64,000 nucleotides of DNA, taken from the NCBI GenBank assembly GCA_028673005.1, contig CM054115.1, forward strand, positions 189,538,548-189,602,547, read 5' to 3'. How positions within the stretch are numbered: position 1 is the first letter of the stretch; each line of letters opens with the position of its first letter. The stretch is from Tanypteryx hageni (taxonomy: Eukaryota; Arthropoda; Insecta; Odonata; Petaluridae). Position numbers and translations under genes: made by a program. Of the stretch, positions 25,548 through 36,096 are shown in pieces. The notes beneath the pieces are model-generated. The model had not been told where the DNA came from. It made no database searches and saw nothing but the letters and a program-made list of their open reading frames with translations.

Positions 25548-26422
25548 TTTGTAGCCCTCTAGTTGTTTTGGCTAAAGGAGTATTTCACCTTTGTTATTCT
25601 AGTAGTAGTTTAGAAAACTTTGATTTACTCAAAAATGGCTCCATAGAATCTTTAAAGTCAATCCAATTGTCGAGTCTGATGTCACAAATAATACTGCGTA
25701 AGCCACATTTTTCATAAAATCACCATATGGCGTCGTGCTTTACAATATACGCTAAGCTACCTTACCTAAGCCTTATGACGTCACGCCTCCGCCGCGATCC
25801 ACTCAAAACCTTACTACAGCCTTACGGTTAAATTAAATCGAATGGTATCTCATATTTGTGGGTAATACCATTCATAAAAGACATTCTGAAGAGATGAACG
25901 ATATTGCGCAACAATTAAGGGTACTTTATTCTAAGATATTTGGAAACAAAATTCGATTTAGTGAAATATGGCTATAGGAATTTTGATAAAAATCCATCCA
26001 ATCGTACAACCTGATGTCACAAATAATACTAATTATGCCATATGTCCCAAAAAATTACTAAATATCGACCAGTGGCATTAAAATATATGCTAAGCTACGA
26101 TTAACTTTGATTTATAAGCCTTTTTGTTTTTTAAGCGTACACCGTCGACCAAACGTATATATGTACATGAGAAAGTTTGTGCAATGTATATTGCGCCGTT
26201 TATTTATTTTATTATTATTATTATTATTATTTTATTTATTTTAAAATCAATTTTTAATGATTTTCTAACATTTCATGGGTTGGGATAATGTATCTACATG
26301 GGTCTGGAGATGGTAATTATCAATCGAAACCGCCTCGATTTAGGATTCCCCTTATTTTATGCTTCTCCGTCGATACTTGACTCAGTCGGTGCATACGAGC
26401 TCACCCTGCTATTCCTTCACAG

Positions 26423-26712
26423 GAAGTGAAAAGGTGTTCAAGTCAGAGGCACCGGAGGAAGCAGGGAGGGGCGTTGGGGGTGGGGGGAGGGGCGTGGGGG
26501 GTGGGAGGAGTGGCGTGGGGGGAGGGGGGACTGGCAGGGGGAGGACCAGCCACAGGTCTCAGCCGGCCGACCTCAACAGATGCCGGCTCATGCGCCGCGC
26601 CAAGATCAAGTCCCTTCGGATATCAGTGGTCATCGTGGTGGCGTTCGTGGTGTGGTGGACTCCTTACTACACGATGATGATCATCTTCATCTTCCTCAAC
26701 CCTGATAAGCAC
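26423..26712 (+). CDS. AKHR: AKH/GnRH-type receptor exon (ICL3, TM6)
   Basis: A rhodopsin-family GPCR exon encoding intracellular loop 3, TM6 and extracellular loop 3. The acceptor is CTATTCCTTCACAG at 26409-26422 and the donor GTGAGT at 26713. Visible motifs: MRRAKIKSLRISVVIVVAF, then VVWWTPYYTMMIIFIF (TM6 with the WxPY-type motif of the GnRH/AKH/corazonin family) and NPDKH. The exon begins with two bases completing a codon and ends on a whole codon. Its N-terminal third encodes an unusual Gly/Arg/Val-rich run (26467-26552). Alternatively that G-rich DNA is intronic and an acceptor near 26560-26580 is used. AKH peptide receptors signal through G proteins to mobilise fat-body lipid and sugar. 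The ACP receptor is the main alternative. TM1-TM5 exons were not found upstream. Confidence 0.8.
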
Positions 26713-27749
26713 GTGAGTAATTGATCATGGACCGGAAGGGATTATACATAAGTGTCGGCCCGGGAGATTTTTAAATTTTTTCATACCGGTCCATGTGGCA
26801 TAAAATTCTACCACAACCAAAAAAATAGTTCAGTAACAAATATTAATTCAAAAAGAAAAAACGTCAATAACTAAATTTTGCTACCCATGGACTGTATAGT
26901 AAACTGTTTGTGAGCTATTATCTCTGACGTCACCGTATTGGAACAGAAGGAAATAGGATCCTCTACTAGTCATGGAACAGCTACGTGGGGCAGAATGTTC
27001 GAATTTGGATAAAAAAGAGCGGGAATAAGAAGTAGCCTTAACGAAAAGTCCCAATAGGATTTCCATAAAGGTGATTCCAAAATATTCTCAAATGAACAGC
27101 CATTAGAATATCCCTCATCTACATAATTAACATTTTCACGAAGTGCGAAACTCTGTCGGGAATTAAACGCTCCTGACTGTGAATTGTCCTTTGGGCGAAA
27201 TAACGTAAATCAAAGACAGCAAAAAACTCATCCTATCATTAAAGCAGTGGCGTAGCGAAGGGGGGAGCAGAGGGAGGCAGTGTCCCCCGGGCGCAGGACT
27301 GAAGGGGCGCAAACTCATGGACCGAAAATTAACGTTTCTGTTTATAAACAATAATAATGTTATAACATATGCCGAATTAAAATGCTTGGTTTTCCATCAC
27401 ATTACCCACATTACATCTGGAAAATTTTAGAGGGGGCCAAGGGAAGGGGGCGCATCTCTGTGACTTGCCCCTGGGCGAAGGAGAACCTAGCTACGTACGC
27501 CATTGCGTTAAAATAACGCTTCGTGGTACGTGAGACCACGAAGTTATTTATTTCTACTTCAAGATCATCGCTAAATGTGTTCTCCACATTTTGCGAGTAA
27601 ACTAAACGTCAACCGGTAAGAAAACTGTGTTCCATCATTAACAAAAACAGACATGTGAAATCTATGACATTTTAAAGTTTTGCTCTTTGATGTAAAATTC
27701 GAAAATAAAACGTATTGAATGAAATCTACAATAAAATTTTGTGTTTCAG
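26713..27749 (+). other. Receptor intron
   Basis: A GT-AG intron of 1,037 bp joining phase-0 ends: PDKH is followed by LSEDLQ. It contains a small hAT-type MITE (27245-27505) and no other recognised feature. Confidence 0.8.
27245..27505. mobile_element. Small hAT-type MITE
   Basis: The termini CAGTGGCGTAGC (left) and GTACGCCATTG (right) are inverted. Flanks CATTAAAG (27237-27244) and CGTTAAAA (27506-27513) match at 6 of 8 bases, consistent with an old 8-bp duplication. It is 261 bp, G-rich inside, with no coding capacity. Confidence 0.7.
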
Positions 27750-27883
27750 TTGAGTGAAGATCTTCAGTCTGGAATATTTTTCTTTGGAATGTCAAACAGT
27801 CTCGTGAACCCATTGATCTATGGGGCATTCCACCTGTGGAGGCCAGGAGGACGCAAGAGCAGTTACAGATCTACTGGATGCAA
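27750..27883 (+). CDS. AKHR: AKH/GnRH-type receptor exon (TM7)
   Basis: Exon between TTTGTGTTTCAG and GTAAGT, 134 nt = 44 codons plus two bases. It encodes LSEDLQSGIFFFGMSNSLVN followed by PLIYGAFHLW. This is TM7 with the NPLIY (NPxxY) activation motif and the start of helix 8. The last two bases AA join T of the next exon to make Asn, and the reading frame continues cleanly into the tail at 40136. The FFFGMSNS...NPLIYGAFHL signature is closest, from memory, to AKH receptors among the GnRH superfamily. Confidence 0.88.
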
Positions 27884-28271
27884 GTAAGTTTCATCTCAAA
27901 AACACATTACTGGATAACCTAGTGTGAACTAACCTTACAAAATTAATACAGAAAAAAAAACTTAAGAAATAATAAAATAACAAAATAGTTAGGTATGCAA
28001 GATTTTGTATTGTATATAATTTTTACAATTCATTGAGTTCAATTGTTGTTGCAGCATCATCATTTCGCTTCCCTTCGTTAAGTGAACCCAATTTTCACAG
28101 ACGAGTCGTAAGTAATTGCAAGATAAATCAATCTCTGAACTATGTCTGATTGTTTTCCCGTATGCGCCAGTCGGCAGAGGCATAAAAATAGGTTAAAAAT
28201 GCATTAAATCCGAGAAGCCTGGAAAAAATTTTAATCGGTCAATTTCAAAGTCCTTATTAACATAATAAGAT
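27884..28271 (+). other. Start of 12.25-kb receptor intron
   Basis: The intron runs 27884-40135. This first part shows no recognisable element. Confidence 0.5.
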
Positions 28272-28363
28272 TTCTCCTCCTCTTGCGCAGGATTCGTGCC
28301 CGATGGCTTTTCAAGCAGCAGGCGAGTAGCACCCAGCGTCTTAAACATTACAACACCGGACCT

Positions 28364-28366
<3 letters not shown>
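28272..28366 (-). repeat. tRNA-derived SINE head (candidate)
   Basis: On the - strand the sequence GTAATGTTTAAGACGCTGGG is followed about 45 bp later by GGGCACGAATCC, resembling Pol III A- and B-box spacing of a tRNA. It ends at a (TA)n run. It does not fold as an intact tRNA by eye. Confidence 0.4.

Positions 28367-28422
<56 letters not shown>
28364..28422. repeat. (TA)n microsatellite
   Basis: A pure TA run of about 58 bp, directly abutting the 5' end of the + strand LINE arm. Confidence 0.95.
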
Positions 28423-28426
<4 letters not shown>

Positions 28427-29956
28427 CCAATCGGATCTCCGGGTGGGGACTACCCTAGGGGATGCACAGAGGTAATGTAACATTAATAGGAAAGCAAGTG
28501 GTGAGAAATTAAGAATAGGCACATGGAATGTTAGGACTATGAATTCAGGGGGTAAACTAGAGAACTTAAAAAGGGAAATGAGAAGGAATAATGTAATTAT
28601 AGTAGGTCTTAGTGAAGTTCGGTGGGAAGGAGAAGGTGAGATAAATTCAGACGAATTTAAGATTATTTACTCGGGAGGAGAGAAAAAGGAAAGGGGAGTG
28701 GGGATTATAATGAGAAAAGAGATAGCTGAAAGAATTATCAAGGTAGTGACAGTTAATGATAGATTAATAGACATAAAACTTCAGATGGAGCCAGTGGAAA
28801 TGCTTATAATTCAAGTGTATATGCCAACAACTAATGCTGGCGACGACGAAGTAGATGAAATCTATGAACAGATTATGGAGGTATTGGAAGAGGAGGGAAA
28901 AGGAAGGATCACCACCATAGTAATGGGAGATTGGAACAGTGTAGTCGGAGAGGGACAGGAAGATAACATAGTGGGAAAATATGGACTAGGGAAGAGAAAT
29001 GAAAGAGGGGAAAAACTTGTGGAATTCTGCCATAGAAATAGATTGATTGTAACTAATACATAGTTTAAGCATCACCAGTGGAGACTTTACACATGGAGAA
29101 GCCCAGGAGACCAGAGACGATACCAGATAGATTACATACTAGTCAATGAAAGATTTAGAAATAGCATTAAAAATGTGAAAACACCACCAGAGGCAGATAT
29201 TGATTCCGACCACAACCTTTTGGTGGCAAATACACAATGTAGACTGAAGAGCATTATGAGAAACATAAGAGTTAACAAGAAATGGAACTTAGAGGAACTC
29301 CTTAAAAACAAGGAGGCTATCATGACTGAGCTGGAGGAAAGGTTGGGGGAGAGAGCTGAAGAAAATAGGAAGAATGTAGATGAGGAGTGGCGATACATCC
29401 ATAGCAACATTAAAGATGTAATGGAAAAGAAGGTAGGATAGATAACGGGTGAAAGAAACAATAAACCCTGGATCACAGCAGCCATGCTGCAAAAAATGGA
29501 AGAGCGGAGAAAGTGGAAGAACATAAACACTGAAGAAGGCCAAAGAAAGTACAAGGAGTTAAATAATGCCTTAAGAAGGGAAACAGATAAAGCCAGAGAA
29601 CAGTGGATAAATGAGAAATGCGAGGAGATTGTCGAATGTGAAAGAATTTGTAGAACAGACCTCATGTATAGCAAAGCAAGGGAACTATTCAAGAAAAAGG
29701 CAAGAAAGATAGGACGTAAAGGAATCATGAAAAAAGTGGTAAAATAGTATCGGAGACAGACAATGTAAAGAATGTCTGGAAAGAATACGTTGAGGTTCTG
29801 TATGACAAAGAAGGAAGGCCAAGAAATATTGAATTAAATGAAAAAGAGGATGTGGAAAAAGATCAGCTAGGACCAAGTATTCTCGAGTCTGAAGTTAAAA
29901 GAGCAATTGATGACATGAAAAGAAGGAAGGCTGTTGGGAGTGATGAATATACCCAT
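28423..29956 (+). mobile_element. LINE 5' segment, left arm of a large palindrome
   Basis: The 5' part of the LINE family: LRIGTWNVRTM-like start (28509), LSEVRWEGEG, MGDWNSVVGEG with intact aspartate, and DSDHNLL. A stop near 29062 interrupts the endonuclease, and further stops follow near 29441 and 29747. It ends abruptly at RKAVGSDEYTH. All of it reappears in inverted orientation at 31373-32902. Mirrored frame coordinates always sum to 61,329, so the arms have no net indels over about 1,530 bp, and the conceptual proteins are identical. Confidence 0.93.
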
Positions 29957-32940
29957 CATGCTTCTGTCCGAAGACAGGTTTTAACTGAATCGCTGCCTCC
30001 ATTTCTCTCTCTCCCTAGAAGCCTCTTTTATATCTCTATAAGTATTATATCCCTGCTTTATATTATCTAATATTCCTATTCTTTTTCTCCCTCTTCCTCT
30101 TCTTCCACTAATTTTTCCTTCTAAGATCGTCCTTTGTAAACACTGTCTTCTCGATATGTGCCCTATCCAATTTGCTTTTCTTTTCCTGATTGTTTTATTA
30201 GCATCCTTTCTTCTCCCACCATTTCTAATACTTCTTCATTTCTCTTCCTCTCTGTCCATTTCACTTTCATCATTCTCCTCCATACCCACATCTCAAAACT
30301 TTCTAAATATTTTTCCTCCTTTCTCCTTACCCTCCACGTCTCTGCACCATAAAGAGCTATGCTCCATATGTAGCATTTTGCTAATTTCTTCCTTGTTTCT
30401 AAATTTAATTTCTTGCTTGCGAGAAGCTCCTTCTTCTCGTTAAATGCTGCTTTTGCCATTGCAATCCTACTTCTGATGTCCTGTGTACTACTTCCATCCT
30501 GCGCTAAAATACTGCCAAGATATTTGAAACTACATACTTGTTCCAATTTTTGTCCATTTACCATTATATTTAATTCTTTATGTTCCTTTGAAACCACCAT
30601 GACTTTCGTTTTTTCAGCATTGATCTTCATTCCATATTGTTGGCCAACCTCCACTAGTCTGTCTGTCATCCTCTGAAGCTCTTTCTCGTCTTCTGCTATT
30701 AATCCTTGATCATCTGCGTATTTAATGGTGGTAATACTTTCACCTCCTATCTTAAATCCTTTCTCTTCCCTCAACGCTTCTTCTGTTATTGTTTCTGCAT
30801 AAATATTAAATATCGCTGGTAAAATAGGACATCCCTGCCTCACTCCCCTCCCTATTGAAGTACTTTCTGTTTCTTCTCCTTCAACCCTGACTCTAATCTT
30901 TTGATCAAAGTAAAGGTTTTTAAGCAATCTTTTATCTTTCCAATCTATTCCTATTGTGTTTAAAATACCCAGCATTTTATCCCATTTCACTCGGTCAAAA
31001 GCTTTCTCCCAATCTACAAAACAAAAATAAATACCTATATTGACGTCTAGCGCTCTTTCTATCATCATTTTCATATATCCTATAGCATCTCTAGTCCCCC
31101 TTCCTCTTCTGAAACCAAACTGATTATCTTGCAGCTCCTTTTCTATTTTACATTCAATTCTTTTGGTTATTATTCTGGTTAGAACTTTAGCTGTATGAGA
31201 AATTAAACTAATTGTTCTGTAATCCTTACAACATTTTGCATTGTTCTTTTTCTCCAGTGGTACCATAACAACATCTAAAAAATCTTCAGGCCATATGCCA
31301 GTATCATATACTTGGTTAAAAAATTTTGTGAGTTGCTTAACTGCTTTAGACCCCAAAACCTTAAGAACGTCCATGGGTATATTCATCACTCCCAACAGCC
31401 TTCCTTCTTTTCATGTCATCAATTGCTCTTTTAACTTCAGACTCGAGAATACTTGGTCCTAGCTGATCTTTTTCCACATCCTCTTTTTCATTTAATTCAA
31501 TATTTCTTGGCCTTCCTTCTTTGTCATACAGAACCTCAACGTATTCTTTCCAGACATTCTTTACATTGTCTGTCTCCGATACTATTTTACCACTTTTTTC
31601 ATGATTCCTTTACGTCCTATCTTTCTTGCCTTTTTCTTGAATAGTTCCCTTGCTTTGCTATACATGAGGTCTGTTCTACAAATTCTTTCACATTCGACAA
31701 TCTCCTCGCATTTCTCATTTATCCACTGTTCTCTGGCTTTATCTGTTTCCCTTCTTAAGGCATTATTTAACTCCTTGTACTTTCTTTGGCCTTCTTCAGT
31801 GTTTATGTTCTTCCACTTTCTCCGCTCTTCCATTTTTTGCAGCATGGCTGCTGTGATCCAGGGTTTATTGTTTCTTTCACCCGTTATCTATCCTACCTTC
31901 TTTTCCATTACATCTTTAATGTTGCTATGGATGTATCGCCACTCCTCATCTACATTCTTCCTATTTTCTTCAGCTCTCTCCCCCAACCTTTCCTCCAGCT
32001 CAGTCATGATAGCCTCCTTGTTTTTAAGGAGTTCCTCTAAGTTCCATTTCTTGTTAACTCTTATGTTTCTCATAATGCTCTTCAGTCTACATTGTGTATT
32101 TGCCACCAAAAGGTTGTGGTCGGAATCAATATCTGCCTCTGGTGGTGTTTTCACATTTTTAATGCTATTTCTAAATCTTTCATTGACTAGTATGTAATCT
32201 ATCTGGTATCGTCTCTGGTCTCCTGGGCTTCTCCATGTGTAAAGTCTCCACTGGTGATGCTTAAACTATGTATTAGTTACAATCAATCTATTTCTATGGC
32301 AGAATTCCACAAGTTTTTCCCCTCTTTCATTTCTCTTCCCTAGTCCATATTTTCCCACTATGTTATCTTCCTGTCCCTCTCCGACTACACTGTTCCAATC
32401 TCCCATTACTATGGTGGTGATCCTTCCTTTTCCCTCCTCTTCCAATACCTCCATAATCTGTTCATAGATTTCATCTACTTCGTCGTCGCCAGCATTAGTT
32501 GTTGGCATATACACTTGAATTATAAGCATTTCCACTGGCTCCATCTGAAGTTTTATGTCTATTAATCTATCATTAACTGTCACTACCTTGATAATTCTTT
32601 CAGCTATCTCTTTTCTCATTATAATCCCCACTCCCCTTTCCTTTTTCTCTCCTCCCGAGTAAATAATCTTAAATTCGTCTGAATTTATCTCACCTTCTCC
32701 TTCCCACCGAACTTCACTAAGACCTACTATAATTACATTATTCCTTCTCATTTCCCTTTTTAAGTTCTCTAGTTTACCCCCTGAATTCATAGTCCTAACA
32801 TTCCATGTGCCTATTCTTAATTTCTCACCACTTGCTTTCCTATTAATGTTACATTACCTCTGTGCATCCCCTAGGGTAGTCCCCACCCGGAGATCCGATT
32901 GGTGGACTATTTTACTCCAGAAAGATCCATAGAGGTATTT
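29957..32940 (-). mobile_element. LINE, near full length, right arm of palindrome
   Basis: A - strand copy of the same LINE. The endonuclease half (32902 to 31373) is the mirror of the left arm and shares its stops. The RT half is an open frame at 30163-31395 with QFGFRRGRGTRDA, FVDWEKAFDRVKW, RQGCPILPAIFNIY, catalytic KYADDQGLIA and C-terminal YGAETWRVRRK and WVWRRMMKVKW. The 5' leader continues to about 32940 (GTAAAATAGTCC, as in the LINE at 7.8 kb). The 3' end (ACCTGTCTTCGGACAG...CATGATG) lies at 29957, tail-to-tail with the truncated left arm. Broken frames in the endonuclease and around 31395 make it inactive. Confidence 0.92.
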
Positions 32941-34775
32941 GCAGCTTTTCAGCCCATCATGGGAAGTATAATGAGGTAGTTTCCCCTTGCTTTCCTCATC
33001 GCAGTTTCACAGAGTGATTACCCATCTGTAGCTGTTCAGAAATAGGGTGTGCTGCAGTTCCGCAGTGCCTATACACGAGCCGCCACTGGACAATACGTGA
33101 CCACAATAAATAACAGTGAATAATAATTAGTTAGGAACTTGGTGCGCGGCACCCCCTGCCATCCACCGTCAAGGTGTCTTGCAGGGTAATATGTAGATAG
33201 ATGACTATTAACTCATTAACCCGTCACTTCTTCGAACGTCTGAGCGGTAGGGATATGGATATAGACAGCCAATCAGGACACTGGAACTACTCCGCACCCC
33301 CCTACTCTATGGTACAGCCACCCAAACACACGATCACGGCCATACAAGCGTGAAGAAAAACTTAATCTCTTCCAAAGTTACGACAAAGAAATGGCGTGTG
33401 AGATACTTATGCTATTACAAAAGACGTCTGAACATAACTACGCATAAATTACCAATTTTCATTTGATAACCGAAGAAGCATGTGCTAAAAAATACCAAAA
33501 ATATAACCCTTTCTTTCTCAGCGGACATGTAATTGCAAGGGAGATTTTGATGCGACGTTGCCAGACTCCCCAGAACGTAAAAAGTATTGGGCAAACTTAT
33601 TAGGATGTTGGCCACTTCAGCAGTTAAGCGAGCCGCATTAAAAGATGCAAATGCTTCGGCCGCATTACCAGTGGTGGAAATAGGGGGTACTCGAGAGGAC
33701 AGCAACCCCCTAGTTCCGAAGATCGAAAAAAAAAATTCTATTTTTTTTTGGATCTTTGGACCTAGGGGGTCTCTAGGGTTCTATGATAAGGAAAGGAAAG
33801 GGGGCTGTCTGTGGTAGTGTGGTGAGGCCTACACAAGCCTGTGTTATAGTGCTTTTCATATGACTTAGCAATTGAAAGTTCGTTCGTACTCAGGACCGCT
33901 CGCATGCTTTTGGTTCTCAGTGGTGGAGGCAGCCTCTCTTCGCTAGTCGCTGTTGCCATATCTTCCACACGAACGCACGAGCTGAGCGCGCAAGGCTAAG
34001 GGAATGGTGAACCTTATAAAACTTTTTCATAATCGGGAAGTTATCTTTCTTCCTAAAATTTTTAAATTGATCAGCTATTCACTGCACTACCTCTCAGATA
34101 CCCATTGTGCGTAGGCCAGAGGGAATCAGCAGGTCGTAAAAATAAAAAAAACTTTGTAACCTCAGAGGAGTAAACACGTGGCAACAGTGGGGCATGATGC
34201 AATGTCTCAACAGGTGGCCCAGTAAAAATCAGTATTTGTGGTGTCCTCTGATTGGAAGAAAATTGGTGGCAACTTCGTTGCTAGGGGTAATGCAGACCGT
34301 CACGTTCTGAGGTCTGCCTCATTCATCCATTCTGTTAGCCACTCAGTAAGGTTTAATCCCTTAAGTGATACGAGGTTATCTTGTGTGTTCAATGCAGTTC
34401 CTGTTATATTTTGAATATATTGTTTATTTTACACCAAGGTGTTATTTTATCATCCCAGATAATACTACAATCACGCAAAATGTTAAGTAAATTAATAATT
34501 TCTTCTAAAGCGTTAAGAAGTCTTTACAGCTAAGAAATCTTTGTTCCTTCTCAGTAGTTCTTCTACTTAATACTTCTACTTGTGCAACCCATTCCTCTTC
34601 TCCCTCATACCATGGTCCCCTCTCAACTCGAGAATGCATGTCATCATCATTTTATAATTTGCAGCTATTGATTTTTAGGAGTGCCTGACAAAAACCAGTC
34701 TAAAGCCATTGACTTCTAAATCTGTAAAGCAGATATTCAAGAGAATGAGTTCTCTATTTGTTGAAATTCCACAAG
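32941..34775 (+). other. Intronic span without recognised gene
   Basis: No exon or clear element. CAGTGGTGGAAATAG at about 33671 resembles a hAT terminus without a visible partner. The short frames at 33415-33968 show no domains. Confidence 0.4.
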
Positions 34776-35790
34776 TGATATTCCAGATTGTTGCACCCAT
34801 GAAATGTTTTTAACAAAGAAACAAGACTATCCATGGATTATTGCAAATAATAAAAAATTAGGATGCACTGCGGGTAGCAAAGTCTCTTAATTGGGGCCCA
34901 AACAAACTCGTGGAATACATCTTTCTAAAGAATGGTGTAATTTTGAAATCTCAGTAAGTGGTACTAAAAGCACTCAATTAAAAGAATTAAGAAAAAAATT
35001 TCAAGCATAAAAATAGTCAAACTCACATTGCATGTGAACAAATTAAAAATGCTGCAAAAAAACAAATAATGGAAGTCTATAAATCATCGGTAATACAGGA
35101 AGAAAAAACATGCCGAGTATTTAGAACCGTTTATAATATTGTCCACAAAGGCAGACTTTTTACAGATATGGAACATGACATTGAACTGCAAGAAATCAAT
35201 GGAATTAATTTAGGTCTTGTTTTATATTCCCGAAAGTACTGCACAGATATTGCAAACCACATAGGAATGTGCAAGGCAGTAGTTCAAAATATTATGCAAA
35301 GAATTCTAAATTTTCTGATTGTTGTAATTTGCTTGAGAACCGGTTGCTGAATCATCAGATTCACCAGTTTCACTTTATTTTGATTTGGCACATTTACAAT
35401 GTGGTGCAAAATCAAACAAAATTTATGATGCGCATTTAGTCTGAAAAATTCAGTATTTTTGATGTAATATCTAAAAGAAAATTTAATTTCTTTTGCATCT
35501 GATGGTGCATCAGTTATGCTTGGACGAAATACTGGGGTTGCAAAATTGTTCCCATTTTTATAAAATTATGACAGATGCAGTTCAAACATTAAAAAAATGT
35601 TTATACCTCTTTGATACGTTTATTTTTAGAAAATCATGACAAATTTAGATGTTTGGGGGGGGGGGAGCTTCATAGAATTGATGTATTTTGCTGTGCCCCT
35701 AGTACTGCGCATCACGTTCCACATTGGAAATTGAGAGTGCAGAAGATTCTATAAGTGAAATAAATTATATTTTAGCATCATAACTTTACT
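34776..35790 (+). pseudogene. hAT transposase relic (KIAA1586/ZMYM-like)
   Basis: Pieces in shifting + strand frames resemble KIAA1586-like hAT transposases. They are CCTHEMFLTKKQDYPWI with KLGCTAC (zinc-finger-like N-terminus, about 34780-34875), KTCRVFRTVYNIVHKGRLF (about 35105) with DIELQEINGINLGLVLYSRK (about 35178), and FASDGASVMLGRNTGVAKLF (about 35495), which carries a catalytic-domain hallmark. Many stops and shifts, and no C-terminal dimerisation domain, show a dead copy. The likely right end of its element is the TTTGCCCACCCCTG terminus at 37863-37876, beyond two later insertions. Family assignment is from memory of motif patterns. Confidence 0.6.
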
Positions 35791-36096
35791 AGAAAAGGTT
35801 TTCCGGCTATAGTTTTAACCAAAAAATATGAAATTATCTGTATTGCTTCACGGTTCGCTTTCATAACAGCATCGCAGGCCACATAAAATTCTCTTGCAGG
35901 CAGTGGGGGATTAACATAAGGGCAAAAGGTGTAGTTGCTCTAGGGTCCCCAGGCATGAGTGACCCAAAGGCTCCATAACAAATTTTATGCTGTCCATTGA
36001 AACATATTTCTTACCTGCTTAATAATTAAGAATAAAACTGTGATTTAAATGTAACAGCCTGTTATTTTGGTGTATAACCATGCATCAATATTTTAA

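Larger units (their letters stand above)
23852..25593 (-). mobile_element. Penelope-like element (RT + GIY-YIG), defective
   Basis: A PLE on the - strand, flanked by the 14-bp TSD TTATTCTAGTAGTA (23838-23851 and 25594-25607). Its ends form inverted pseudo-LTRs at 23889-24157 and 25323-25592, highly similar. The RT fragment (about 25325 to 24430) shows VSFDVKSLFPSVP, QGTSMGNPLSPFLANIFMS and the catalytic LRYVDDIF. It is followed by a GIY-YIG endonuclease (about 24420-24160) with GIYKYN, YIGQTRRKLITRFKEH and SVANHIFETGHS. The RT N-terminus is missing. A stop after the FPSVPL motif, a shift near 25015 and another between GIY and YIG show it is dead. It inserted into a satellite monomer. The GIY-YIG C-terminal coding region extends into one repeat. 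Confidence 0.93.
23746..26110 (+). repeat. ~337-bp satellite dimer, split by a PLE
   Basis: Monomer 1 starts with AAAATCGAATGATATCTCG at 23746 and resumes at 25594 after the PLE. Monomer 2 starts near 25840 with the variant AAATCGAATGGTATCTC. With the PLE and one TSD copy removed the period is about 337 bp. Shared landmarks are CTCAAAAATGGCTCCA, GATGTCACAAATAATACT and CCAGTGGCATTA. A second dimer lies at 42907-43485. Confidence 0.82.

Noticed and set aside
29132..29728. 198-codon - strand frame, repeated at 31601-32197 on +
   Set aside because: Antisense shadow of the LINE in both palindrome arms.
28423..32906. LINE palindrome as a simple twin-priming inversion
   Set aside because: Twin priming inverts the 5' part but does not leave a second full copy; here the 5' 1.53 kb is present twice.
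33671..33700. CAGTGGTGGAAATAG as a hAT end
   Set aside because: No inverted partner or 8-bp duplication could be found.
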